Shown: positions 42,999 to 51,495 of the stretch, one piece after another
Position numbering within the stretch: position 1 is the first letter of the stretch
Layout: each line of letters opens with the position of its first letter
NCBI GenBank assembly: GCA_003244205.1
Contig: QHBW01000024.1
Span: 1-64,000, forward strand
Direction: 5' to 3'
Source of the DNA: Solirubrobacterales bacterium
GTDB lineage: Bacteria > Actinomycetota > Thermoleophilia > Solirubrobacterales > Solirubrobacteraceae
Length of the DNA: 64,000 bases
Made by a program: the position numbers and the translations under genes
Notes under the pieces: generated by a model
Told to the model about the DNA's origin: nothing
What the model saw: only the letters and a program-made list of their open reading frames with translations
Databases searched by the model: none

Positions 42999-43945
42999 CG
43001 CTGCTCCCAGGGAAGGCGAACAGGTCCGAGGCGCTGCACTTCGGGCTCCAGCGCGACGCCGAAGCGCTCGGCGACGCGAGCACGCCCGAGCGCCATCAGC
43101 GCGACCACATCCGCGGTCGTGGCCGTGCCGTCGTTGTCGACGAAGTTGGCGTGTTTGGGCGAGAAGCGGGCGCCGCCCACGCGCAGGCCGCCGCAGCCCG
43201 CCGCGTCGAGCAGCTGACCGGCGCTGCGGCCTTCCGCGCGGGGGTTCTCGGGATTCTTGAAGGTGGAGCCGAACGTGCGGATCCCCGACGGCTGGGCTTG
43301 CTTGCGCTGTGCGCGCAGATCGGCGAGCGTCGCCTTGACCCGCTCCGGCTCGTCGATCCGCAGCAGGAAGCCGACCCTGGTCACGACCGCCCGGGACTCG
43401 AGGCTCGAGCGTCGGTAGGCGAATCCGAGCTGGGCGGGGTCGCGGCGCCCGGTGCCCGCCGCCGTCGCCACCTCCACCCACTCGAGCACTTTGGCGAGCT
43501 CGCCGCCGTAGGCGTTGGCGTTCATGCGGACGGCGCCGCCAACCGTGCCCGGAATGGAGACGCCGAACTCGATCCCGCTGAGGCCCAGCTGAGCGGCCCG
43601 CGCCGCGATCTGCGGCAGGCGCGCGCCCCCGCCACAGCGCAGCCGGGGTCCATCCGGCTCAATACCGGCAAGCGCGCCGCCGAGCTTGAGGACTAGTCCC
43701 GTCACGCCTTCGTCCGCCACCAGCAGATTCGACCCCGATCCAATGACCCCTACCCCGAGCTGGCGGCGCTCGGCCCAGCGCAACAGTGCAACCAGCTCCT
43801 CGGCGCTCGATGGGCGGGCGAACAGCTCGGCCGCGCCTCCGGTTCGCACCGTCGTAAAGCGTGCGAGGGCGACCTCGCGCCGCACCCCGGCGGGAGCGTC
43901 GCCGCCCGCCGGCGACCCGTCGCCCGCGGTCCCAAGCGGGCTCAC
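42992..43945 (-). CDS. murB: UDP-N-acetylenolpyruvoylglucosamine reductase
   Basis: A 317-residue FAD enzyme that makes UDP-MurNAc. FTTVRTGGAAELFARP and VIGSGSNLLVADEG bind FAD, GIEFGVSIPGTVGGAVRMNA is the central signature, and the catalytic serine is in GSTFKNPE, with the tyrosine loop (AYRRSS) of type I MurB. The N-terminal 25 residues are a Gly/Ala-rich extension. It overlaps murC by 4 bp. murC-murB-ftsQ order is typical of Actinobacteria. Confidence 0.97.
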   Translation of the reverse strand: MSPLGTAGDGSPAGGDAPAGVRREVALARFTTVRTGGAAELFARPSSAEELVALLRWAERRQLGVGVIGSGSNLLVADEGVTGLVLKLGGALAGIEPDGPRLRCGGGARLPQIAARAAQLGLSGIEFGVSIPGTVGGAVRMNANAYGGELAKVLEWVEVATAAGTGRRDPAQLGFAYRRSSLESRAVVTRVGFLLRIDEPERVKATLADLRAQRKQAQPSGIRTFGSTFKNPENPRAEGRSAGQLLDAAGCGGLRVGGARFSPKHANFVDNDGTATTADVVALMALGRARVAERFGVALEPEVQRLGPVRLPWEQRC

Positions 43946-45321
43946 GGCGCCGCGGCGGCAGTCGTGAGACGGCGACCGAGCGCGTCGATGTCGCCGGCCC
44001 CGAGGAACAGGCAGACGTCGCCGGCGTGCAGCTCGCCGACGAGGAAGCGCTCGGCGTCATCGAAGCTCGGCAGCCACGCGACGCTGCGCCCAGCGGCGGC
44101 GTCGGCGGCGGCTTCGGCGACCAGGCGCCCGCTGACACCGGGAAAGTCCCGCGCTCGCTCGCGCGCGCCGTAGACGTCGAGCACGCAGACGACGTCAGCT
44201 GCGGCGAGCGCAACACCGAAGGCGTCGGCGAGCGCCCGTGTGCGCGAGTACAGATGTGGCTGAAAAACGGCCAGCAGTCTCCGCGGTGCGAGCGTGCGCG
44301 CCGCCTGGAGCGTGGCGCGCACCTCCGTGGGGTGGTGGGCGTAGTCGTCGTAGAGGTCGGCTCCGGCCGCGCTTCGGCCAAGCCGCTCGAAGCGACGCGC
44401 GGCGCCCCGGAAGCCTGTCAGCGAGGCCGCGGCGACGGCGGGCTCGGCACCGGCGAGCACGCTCGCCTCCAATGCGACAGCGGCGTTGGCAGCATTGTGG
44501 GCGCCGGGAGTCGCCAGCGCGACCTCGTGTCCGCGCCAGCGAAAGCGCGTCCCCGCACCCCCGTGAATCGCGCTGATCGGCTCTGCGGGCGGGCTCGGCA
44601 CCGTCACGACCGGAGTGGCTCCGGCGAGCGCGACGAGCCTTGGATCGCCGCCCACGACGGCGCGCTCGCTGGAGGCCAGATAGGCGCGGAACACCTCGTC
44701 GACATCGAGTCGCGAGCCGAAGCTCGCATGGTGATCGAGCTCGGCGTTGACCAGGACCGCGATCGCCGGACGCAAGCCGAGCAGCGAGCGATCGGACTCG
44801 TCAGCCTCGACCACGAGCCAGTCGCCACTGCCCCAGGCAGCATTGCGAGCGGTCTGTTGCAGCGTGCCGCCGATCAGATAGCCCGGGTCGAGCCCCGCCC
44901 CGAGCATGGCGGCCACGGCCATGCTCGCCGTCGTGGTCTTGCCGTGCGTGCCGGCCACGGCCAGCACCCGCCGCAGCTGAGCTACCTGCGCGAGCAGGAC
45001 CGCGCGCGCAAGCTCCGGCTGACCCCGCTCTCGCGCGGCGACGCGCTCTGGATTGTCAGGAGCAACGGCGCTCGAGTAGACGAGCTCGCTGCCAGCGGGC
45101 AGGCTCTCGCCACGGTGTGGTCCGATTGTCACGTTGATGCCCGCCTCCCCCAGCGGCGCGAGGTAGGGAGAAGCAGCGAGGTCAGAGCCCGTGACCTCGG
45201 CGCCGAGCGCGTGGGCCAGCAGCGCCAGGCCCGACATGCCCGCGCCGGCGATCCCGACCAGGTGCAGGTGCCGGGCGCGCCAGCGTTGGTGCGCTGCGCT
45301 CGAGGGCTGCTCCATCGTCAC
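43942..45321 (-). CDS. murC: UDP-N-acetylmuramate--L-alanine ligase
   Basis: A 459-residue Mur ligase. The N-terminal UDP-binding domain has HLVGIAGAGMSGLALL; the ATP-binding loop is AVAGTHGKTTTAS (about 121-133); VVEADESDRSLL, NAELDHHASFGS and YDDYAHHPTEV are further ligase motifs. It adds L-Ala as the first residue of the stem peptide. It overlaps murG upstream and murB downstream by 4 bp each. Confidence 0.97.
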   Translation of the reverse strand: MTMEQPSSAAHQRWRARHLHLVGIAGAGMSGLALLAHALGAEVTGSDLAASPYLAPLGEAGINVTIGPHRGESLPAGSELVYSSAVAPDNPERVAARERGQPELARAVLLAQVAQLRRVLAVAGTHGKTTTASMAVAAMLGAGLDPGYLIGGTLQQTARNAAWGSGDWLVVEADESDRSLLGLRPAIAVLVNAELDHHASFGSRLDVDEVFRAYLASSERAVVGGDPRLVALAGATPVVTVPSPPAEPISAIHGGAGTRFRWRGHEVALATPGAHNAANAAVALEASVLAGAEPAVAAASLTGFRGAARRFERLGRSAAGADLYDDYAHHPTEVRATLQAARTLAPRRLLAVFQPHLYSRTRALADAFGVALAAADVVCVLDVYGARERARDFPGVSGRLVAEAAADAAAGRSVAWLPSFDDAERFLVGELHAGDVCLFLGAGDIDALGRRLTTAAAAP

Positions 45322-46391
45322 GACGCTAGCCGGCGCGGCTGTTTGCGCCTCGCCAGCGCGAGCAGCTCACGGGCCACGACCGCGGCTGCATCCGGGCGAG
45401 CCAGCGCCGCAGATGCGTCCGCCATGGCACGCAGACGCGGCCCATCCGAGAGCATCGCGTCGACCTCGTCGCGCAGACGCTCGGCGGTCAGCTCGGCGTC
45501 GGGGAGCACTACCGCGGCACCGGCGTCGGCCATCCAGCGGGCATTGGCGGTCTGATGGTCGCCGGTTGCATGCGGGTAGGGGACGAGCAGCGCCGGCAGG
45601 CCGTGAGCGGCGAGCTCGAACACTGAGCCGCCCGCGCGCGCGATCGCGAGATCGCACGCCGCCAGCGCCTCTCCGAATGGCGAGATGTACTCGCGCAGCT
45701 CGTAGTGGGGACCGGGCGAGCTCAGCGTGGCGAAGTCGCGGGCGCCCGCGATGTGCAGCACCCGGGGCGGCGGCGAGGCAAATGCGACGGGTGCCACAGC
45801 GTTGAGCGAGCGCGCTCCCAGCGACCCGCCGAAGACCAGCACACACTGCTCCTCGGCGGCCAGGCCGAAGCGCTGGCGCGCCGCGGCGCGGTCGCGGAAG
45901 GGCGCGGGGACAGGCCGGCCGGTAAGCAGGTAGCGAGGACCCTCCCGGCCGGCGATCGCAAACGCCAGGCAGACGCGTCGTGCGAACGGCGCCAGCAGGC
46001 GGTTGGCAAGCCCGAGGTGGGAGTCCGCTTCGGTCAGCACGAGCGGAATGCGCGCCGCCGCGGCCGCAAGCCCCACGGGCCCCGCGACGTAGCCACCGCC
46101 ACCGAGGACGGCGTCGGGCCGCAGCTCGCCCAGCAGCCTGCGCGCGGCCAAAGCGGCGGCGCCCGCACGGCCGAGAGCACGGACCGCCTTGAAGGGATTG
46201 CGCCGGCTCAGCCCCTCGACGGTGATCGTTCGCAGCTCGTAGCCGGCAGTGGGAACGAAGCGCGCCTCGGCGCGCTCGCCCCCCACCCAGACGACGTCGA
46301 CGCCTTCAGCTCGCAGCTCGTCGGCGACCGCCAGCGCCGGCACCACGTGCCCCGCCGTTCCGCCGGCCGCGATCACCACCCTCATCGGCAT
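45318..46391 (-). CDS. murG: UDP-GlcNAc:lipid I N-acetylglucosamine transferase
   Basis: A 357-residue GT28 enzyme converting lipid I to lipid II. VVIAAGGTAGHVVPALAVAD is the N-terminal glycine-rich loop, DAVLGGGGYVAGPVGLAA the second, and ARAGGSVFELAAHGLPALLVPYP the UDP-GlcNAc-binding motif, cited here by parts. Start ATG 46391 (MPMRVV) has GAGGAG 8 bp upstream; ATG 46385 is possible too. The first 86 bp lie inside the 3' end of ftsW in another frame. Confidence 0.96.
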   Translation of the reverse strand: MPMRVVIAAGGTAGHVVPALAVADELRAEGVDVVWVGGERAEARFVPTAGYELRTITVEGLSRRNPFKAVRALGRAGAAALAARRLLGELRPDAVLGGGGYVAGPVGLAAAAARIPLVLTEADSHLGLANRLLAPFARRVCLAFAIAGREGPRYLLTGRPVPAPFRDRAAARQRFGLAAEEQCVLVFGGSLGARSLNAVAPVAFASPPPRVLHIAGARDFATLSSPGPHYELREYISPFGEALAACDLAIARAGGSVFELAAHGLPALLVPYPHATGDHQTANARWMADAGAAVVLPDAELTAERLRDEVDAMLSDGPRLRAMADASAALARPDAAAVVARELLALARRKQPRRLAS

Positions 46392-47661
46392 CCTGCCTTC
46401 TCCTCGATCCCCGGCGCGACACCGGCGGTCGAGCGCGCCCGGCGACCGTGCCGCCATTGGCAACGTTGAGCAGCAGCCCCATCGCCGCCAGCAGGACGAT
46501 CAGGTTGTTGGAGCCGTAGGAGATCAGGGGCAGCGGCACGCCCGTGAGCGGGGCGAGACCGAGAACGGCGAAAACATTGAGCAGCGCCTGGCACAGGATC
46601 AGCGAGGTGAGACCGGCCGCCAGCAGCTTGGCGTACGAGCCGGCGGCGCCGCGCGCGACGCGCAGCCCCGCGAAGGCGATCATGCCGTAGAGGCACAGCA
46701 ATCCGCCGACGCCGACGATCCCCAGCTCCTCGCCAATCACAGCGAGGATGAAGTCGGTGTGGGCCTCGGGCAGATAGTAGATCTTCTGCACCGACTGTCC
46801 CAGTCCGCGTCCGAAGAGGCCGCCGGAGCCCAACGCTATCTGCCCTTGGACGGCCTGGAATCCGGTCGACCCGGCGTGCGCCCACGGGTCGAGGAAGACC
46901 GTGAGGCGCGCGCGCGAATACGGCTGGGCGAGCGCGAACAGGACCACCGCGCCAGCGACCACCGCCGCGAGAATCGCGAGCGTTCGTAGCGGCACGCCGG
47001 CGGCGACGAGCAGGCAGGCGAGCGTGAAACCGATCGTCAGCGCCGTTCCCAGGTCCGGCTGTACGACGACGAGCACGCACGCCACCGCCGCGGGGAGCAG
47101 TACGGGACCGAGCTCCCGGACCCCGCGCGGCGGCCGTCGCCGCGCCGCAAGCAGCCGCGCGGAGTGCAGCACGAGCGCGAGCTTGGCGAGCTCCGAGGGT
47201 TGGAACTGCAGCGGCCCGGCGCCGATCCAACGACGCGCACCGTTGACCTGCACCCCTAGATGGGGGACCAGGACCACCAGCAGGCCGGCTAGCGAGATCA
47301 GCAGCAGCGCCGGCGTGAGGCCGTGCACCGCCGCGAGTCCGCGCCGGCTCAGCACGCGCATCAGCACGAGCCCGAGCGCTCCGTAGAGGCAGTAGCGCAC
47401 GAGGTAGCCGGTGCCGTCGCCTCCCCCTCCGAGCAGGTCGCGGGCCGACGAGGCGCTGTAGACCATCACCGCTCCGGCTGCGAGCAGGCACAGCGTCGCG
47501 GTCAGCAACAGGCGGTGCTCCAGCGGCGGCTGCGCTGTCGCGCGACGCCGCTCGCGCTCGGGCGCGCGTCGCCGCAGCGCGCTCGCGCTCCCCGTCAGCG
47601 CCGCAGCGCTCGCCTCGCGGGCGAGCCGGAGAGCTGGTCGACGGCGCGCACCATTGGGCAT
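46306..47661 (-). CDS. ftsW: Lipid II polymerase / cell division protein FtsW
   Basis: A 451-residue SEDS protein with about ten membrane helices. The hallmark NGARRWIGAGPLQFQPSELA (about 140-160) is intact, as are EAHTDFILAVIGEELG and LPLISYGSNNL. The N-terminal 45 residues are Arg/Ala-rich and cytoplasmic. The C-terminal tail is very basic (RRGSRRRQ) and overlaps the start of murG by 86 bp. It polymerises lipid II with the transpeptidase encoded by ftsI in the same cluster. Confidence 0.95.
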   Translation of the reverse strand: MPNGARRRPALRLAREASAAALTGSASALRRRAPERERRRATAQPPLEHRLLLTATLCLLAAGAVMVYSASSARDLLGGGGDGTGYLVRYCLYGALGLVLMRVLSRRGLAAVHGLTPALLLISLAGLLVVLVPHLGVQVNGARRWIGAGPLQFQPSELAKLALVLHSARLLAARRRPPRGVRELGPVLLPAAVACVLVVVQPDLGTALTIGFTLACLLVAAGVPLRTLAILAAVVAGAVVLFALAQPYSRARLTVFLDPWAHAGSTGFQAVQGQIALGSGGLFGRGLGQSVQKIYYLPEAHTDFILAVIGEELGIVGVGGLLCLYGMIAFAGLRVARGAAGSYAKLLAAGLTSLILCQALLNVFAVLGLAPLTGVPLPLISYGSNNLIVLLAAMGLLLNVANGGTVAGRARPPVSRRGSRRRQDADEGGDRGRRNGGARGAGAGGRRRAAS

Positions 47662-47739
47662 ATTGGGTTGGTGTTCGCCCCGCGCGTCGCCCTACCTGCC
47701 TAGCGGCGGCGCGCGCGCGGACGAGCGGCGCCGCGGGGC

Positions 47740-49083
47740 TCAATCGAGGGCGCCGACAAGCGCGCGGAAATGGTCGCCGCGCTGCTCGAAGTCGACGTAT
47801 TGGTCATAGGACGCGCACGCCGGAGACAACAGGACAACGTCTCCGGATCGCGCAGCCCGGTGGGCGCTGCGCACCGCCTCGCCCATTCCGCCGCAGCGAT
47901 GCAACTCGACACCGCTGCCAGCGAGCGCATCGGCGAGGGCCTCGGTCGCCTCACCGATCAGAAAGACACCTCGGCAGCGCTGCCCAACGACCTCGCGCAG
48001 AATCCCGTAACCACTTTTCGCGCGCCCGCCCGCGATCAGCTGCACGGATCCAGGCTCAAAGGAGCGCAGCGCCACGACGGTCGAGGCCGCGTTCGTCGCC
48101 TTCGAGTCGTTGACATAGAGCACGCCGCCGACGACGGCGACCTCCTCTAGACGATGGGGCACGCCGCGAAAGCCCCGCAGCGCGGCGCGCACCGCGTCGA
48201 GCTCGATGCCGCTAGCGAGCGCCGCCGCTGCGGCGGCCATCGCGTTGAGGCGGTTGTGCGGTCCCCGCATCGCGATCTGCTCGACTGCCAGCAGCGGTGT
48301 TGCGCGCCACCACAGCTGACCGGAGCGTTCGAAGCAGTCCGACTCCCCACCGGGGCCGAAGCGCACGCGCGCGGCCGACCCCCCTAACCCCTCCCCCACT
48401 GCTCCCGCGGGCACCACCGCGACGTCCGCGGACCCCTGCCGGACGAAGGCCTTGCGCTTGGCCGCCGTGTAGGAGGCCATCGTGCCGTGACGGTCCAGGT
48501 GGTCCTCGGCGATGTTGACCAGCACTGCCACATCGGGGGCGAGCTCAACGGTGTCCTCGAGCTGGAATGACGACGCCTCGCAGACGACGGTCGCGCCCGT
48601 GTCGAGCTCGCCGACAAGCGAGCTCAGTGGCGTTCCGACGTTCCCGGCAACCGCTACCGGCAGCCCTTGGTGCCGCCAGATCTCGCCGACCAGCTCGGCG
48701 GTGGTCGTCTTGCCGTTAGTGCCGGTCACGGCGACGAGCGGCGCTTCGAGCAGCCGCCAACCCAGCTCGAGCTCTCCCATGATGTCCAGACCCCGCTCAC
48801 GGGCTGCGCGGGCGAGGGGCGCGTCGTGGGGCACGCCAGGGCTCTCCACGAGCGTGCGCGCCCGCTGCGCGAGCTCCGCGCCGCCCTCGTTCAGATGTAC
48901 CTCAACACCGATGCCGGCGAGCTCGCGCGCGCCCGCGGGGGCGCCCGCATCGACACCGATCACGGTCTCCCCCCGCGCGCGCAGCGCTCGCGCCGCGGCC
49001 TGCCCCGAGCGGGCGAGGCCGAGCACGACGTAGGGGCCACCTGGCAGCGAGGGGCGGGAATGGTGGGAGCCACCGCCTGGCAT
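47740..49083 (-). CDS. murD: UDP-N-acetylmuramoyl-L-alanine--D-glutamate ligase
   Basis: A 447-residue Mur ligase. VVLGLARSGQAAARAL is the N-terminal nucleotide-sugar region; AVTGTNGKTTTAELV (about residue 115 on) is the ATP loop; NIAEDHLDRHGTM and NDSKATNAASTVVAL are ligase motifs. It adds D-Glu. The start MPGGGSHH at 49083 lies 25 bp after the mraY stop; a longer reading from a TTG would overlap mraY and is unlikely. The 78-bp gap to ftsW holds nothing recognisable. Confidence 0.96.
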   Translation of the reverse strand: MPGGGSHHSRPSLPGGPYVVLGLARSGQAAARALRARGETVIGVDAGAPAGARELAGIGVEVHLNEGGAELAQRARTLVESPGVPHDAPLARAARERGLDIMGELELGWRLLEAPLVAVTGTNGKTTTAELVGEIWRHQGLPVAVAGNVGTPLSSLVGELDTGATVVCEASSFQLEDTVELAPDVAVLVNIAEDHLDRHGTMASYTAAKRKAFVRQGSADVAVVPAGAVGEGLGGSAARVRFGPGGESDCFERSGQLWWRATPLLAVEQIAMRGPHNRLNAMAAAAAALASGIELDAVRAALRGFRGVPHRLEEVAVVGGVLYVNDSKATNAASTVVALRSFEPGSVQLIAGGRAKSGYGILREVVGQRCRGVFLIGEATEALADALAGSGVELHRCGGMGEAVRSAHRAARSGDVVLLSPACASYDQYVDFEQRGDHFRALVGALD

Positions 49084-49108
49084 CAGTGGACGCGGATCGG
49101 GGAGCGGA

Positions 49109-50077
49109 TTACTTGATCGACTGCTGGTAGATCGTGAAGCCAATCGCCGAGAACACGGCGGCGACGATCCAGAAGCGCAGGATGATCTTGGTCTCTGACC
49201 AGGACCGCAACTCGAAGTGGTGGTGGATTGGTGCCATCAGGAACACGCGCTTGCGGAAGGTCTGAAAGGAGAAGACCTGGACTACCACCGAGAGCGCTTC
49301 CAGCACGAAGATCCCGCCCAGCACGATCAGCAGCACCTCGGTCTTGGTCATCACCGCCAAGCCCGCTATCGCCCCGCCCAGTCCCAACGAGCCCGTGTCC
49401 CCCATGAAGATGTTGGCGGGGAAAGAGTTGAACCAGAGGAAGCCCACGCAAGCGCCGACGAGACAGCCCGAGAGGATCGCCAGATCGCGCTGCCCGGTGG
49501 TCAGGAAGGTGATCCCGATATAGGCGAGCAGCACGATCGCAGCGCACCCTGCGGCAAGGCCGTCGAGCCCGTCTGTGAGGTTGACGGCGCTCGTCGTCCC
49601 CGCCACCACGATGTAGATCAGCACGGGATAGAGGATCCCAAGGTCGATCTGTGCGTCCACGAAGCGCAGCCGCAGCGTGCTCTGCAAACCAACGCGCTTT
49701 GAGGCCACCCACCACAACCCGAGCGAGATCAGCACCGTGACGACAAGCTTGGTGCGCGCGCGCAGGCCCAACGAGCGGCGCTTGGAGATCTTCGTGTAGT
49801 CGTCGGCGTAGCCGAGCAGCGCGCAGGCGATCGCGGCCCCGAACACTCCGAGCGACTGCCACGTCCCGCTCGTCAGGATCAGGAAAGGGACCGAGACCGC
49901 GATGAAGATGATGATCCCGCCCATCGTCGGGGTTCCCGCCTTGCTGTGGTGGCCCTCGGGACCGTCCTCGCGGATGTGCTGGCCGAACTCGCGGTTGCGC
50001 AGGTAGTCGATGAAGCGAGGCGAGAGGAAGATGCAGATCAGCAGCGAGGCCGTGCCGGCGATCAGGACCCTGCCCAT
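49109..50077 (-). CDS. mraY: Phospho-N-acetylmuramoyl-pentapeptide transferase
   Basis: A 322-residue polytopic enzyme that makes lipid I by moving phospho-MurNAc-pentapeptide to undecaprenyl phosphate. GHHSKAGTPTMGGIIIFI, GYADDYTKI with the aspartate pair, NLTDGLDGLAAG and MGDTGSLGLGGA are the conserved loops, and LMAPIHHHFEL ends the active site. About ten hydrophobic helices are present. The ATG shares one base with the murF stop (TGATG). Confidence 0.97.
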   Translation of the reverse strand: MGRVLIAGTASLLICIFLSPRFIDYLRNREFGQHIREDGPEGHHSKAGTPTMGGIIIFIAVSVPFLILTSGTWQSLGVFGAAIACALLGYADDYTKISKRRSLGLRARTKLVVTVLISLGLWWVASKRVGLQSTLRLRFVDAQIDLGILYPVLIYIVVAGTTSAVNLTDGLDGLAAGCAAIVLLAYIGITFLTTGQRDLAILSGCLVGACVGFLWFNSFPANIFMGDTGSLGLGGAIAGLAVMTKTEVLLIVLGGIFVLEALSVVVQVFSFQTFRKRVFLMAPIHHHFELRSWSETKIILRFWIVAAVFSAIGFTIYQQSIK

Positions 50078-51495
50078 CAGCGCGCTCGCTTGGGCGCAGC
50101 AACGAGCGATTCCGCGACGCGCTCGAGGCCGACGCCGCGGGACGCTTTCACGAGCACGGTGTCACCGCCGCGCAGCAGGCCGGCCAGCAGCGCAGCGGCC
50201 TCCTCGGCGTCGGCCACGGCATGGGATTCGCCGCCTCGCGCTGCCCGGTAGGGCTCGATCATGGCGCGGGCGAGCGGTCCTACCGTCACCAGCAGCGCCA
50301 CGCCGGCGGCGGCCGCCTGCGCTCCGGCCTCGGCGTGATAGCGCTCGGCCTGGGGACCCAGCTCGAGCATGTCGCCGAGTACCGCCACGCGTCGGCCGGC
50401 GGCGGTCGCGGCGAGGTCGTCGAGGGCGACGCGGATCGACATCGGGTTGGCGTTGTAGCAGTCGTTGACGATGCGAACCCCCCCGGGGAGCTCCACCACC
50501 TCGCCGCGCAAGCTCGACAGCGAGATCGCCACGCGACCCGCCGGCAGGACGCCCACGCCATCGGCGGCGGCCACGGCCATCACGAGGTTGTCGAGCTGGT
50601 GTGGCGCGGTGATGTTGGGCTCGAGCTCGATCGCCGTGCCGCGCAGCTCGATCCGCACGCGCCCGTCGCTCTCGACCGCCACGAGCCGGGCGTCCCCCCT
50701 GGGTCCGCAGCGCACCACGTCGAGGCGGCCATCCTCGAGATAGGGCTCGAGCAGGGGTTCGTCGGCGGGCACGACCGCGCGGGCACCATCGGAGAGCGCT
50801 GCCAGCAGCTCCGCCTTGGCGGCGGCGATCGCCTCGAGCGTCCCCAGCAGCTCGATGTGCACCGGACCGACGTTGACGATGACGCCCACATCGGGCTCGC
50901 AGATCGCGCTCAGCTCGGCGATCTGGCCCCGTCCGCGCATCGCCAGCTCGAGCACGAGCACTTCGCTGCCGGCTGGGGCCTCGAGCAGGGCGAGCGGCAG
51001 ACCGATCTCTGTGTTGAGGTTGGCGCGGCTCGCATGCGTGGCGCGATCGCGGGCGAGCAGCGCGGCGAGGATGTCCTTGGTCGAGGTCTTCCCGGTCGAT
51101 CCCGTCACGGCGATCACCTTCGCGCCGAGCTCGCGCCGCCAGGCCCGCGCCAGCCGACCGAGCGCCGCTGGCGGATCGTCAGCCGCGATGATCGCGCCGG
51201 CGCCACTGGCGACGCCGGCATCGCCGGGACCAGCCGACTTCGCCAGCAGCACGGCAGCGGCAGCCTCAGCGGCGCGCTGATCGCTCACCATCACCCCCCA
51301 CGCACCGGCTGCCAGAGCGTCGAGCGCAAGGGCCCCGCCATCGACGCGCGAACCTGAGATCCCAACGAAGAGGTCGCCCGCGGTGAGGACGCGGGAGTCG
51401 ACCACAGCTCGCGTCGGACCTTCGTCGCCGGGCCGTGCCCTGATCAGCTCGGCCTCGGCCGCGCGCGCGACGCGATCGGCGCTCCAGGACCTCAT
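50077..51495 (-). CDS. murF: UDP-N-acetylmuramoyl-tripeptide--D-alanyl-D-alanine ligase
   Basis: A 472-residue Mur ligase. VVDSRVLTAGDLFVGI is the N-terminal motif, AVTGSTGKTSTKDIL the ATP loop near 120, and NDCYNANPMSIRVALD the C-terminal motif that marks MurF. It adds D-Ala-D-Ala. It overlaps murE by 4 bp and mraY by one base. Confidence 0.97.
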   Translation of the reverse strand: MRSWSADRVARAAEAELIRARPGDEGPTRAVVDSRVLTAGDLFVGISGSRVDGGALALDALAAGAWGVMVSDQRAAEAAAAVLLAKSAGPGDAGVASGAGAIIAADDPPAALGRLARAWRRELGAKVIAVTGSTGKTSTKDILAALLARDRATHASRANLNTEIGLPLALLEAPAGSEVLVLELAMRGRGQIAELSAICEPDVGVIVNVGPVHIELLGTLEAIAAAKAELLAALSDGARAVVPADEPLLEPYLEDGRLDVVRCGPRGDARLVAVESDGRVRIELRGTAIELEPNITAPHQLDNLVMAVAAADGVGVLPAGRVAISLSSLRGEVVELPGGVRIVNDCYNANPMSIRVALDDLAATAAGRRVAVLGDMLELGPQAERYHAEAGAQAAAAGVALLVTVGPLARAMIEPYRAARGGESHAVADAEEAAALLAGLLRGGDTVLVKASRGVGLERVAESLVAAPKRAR

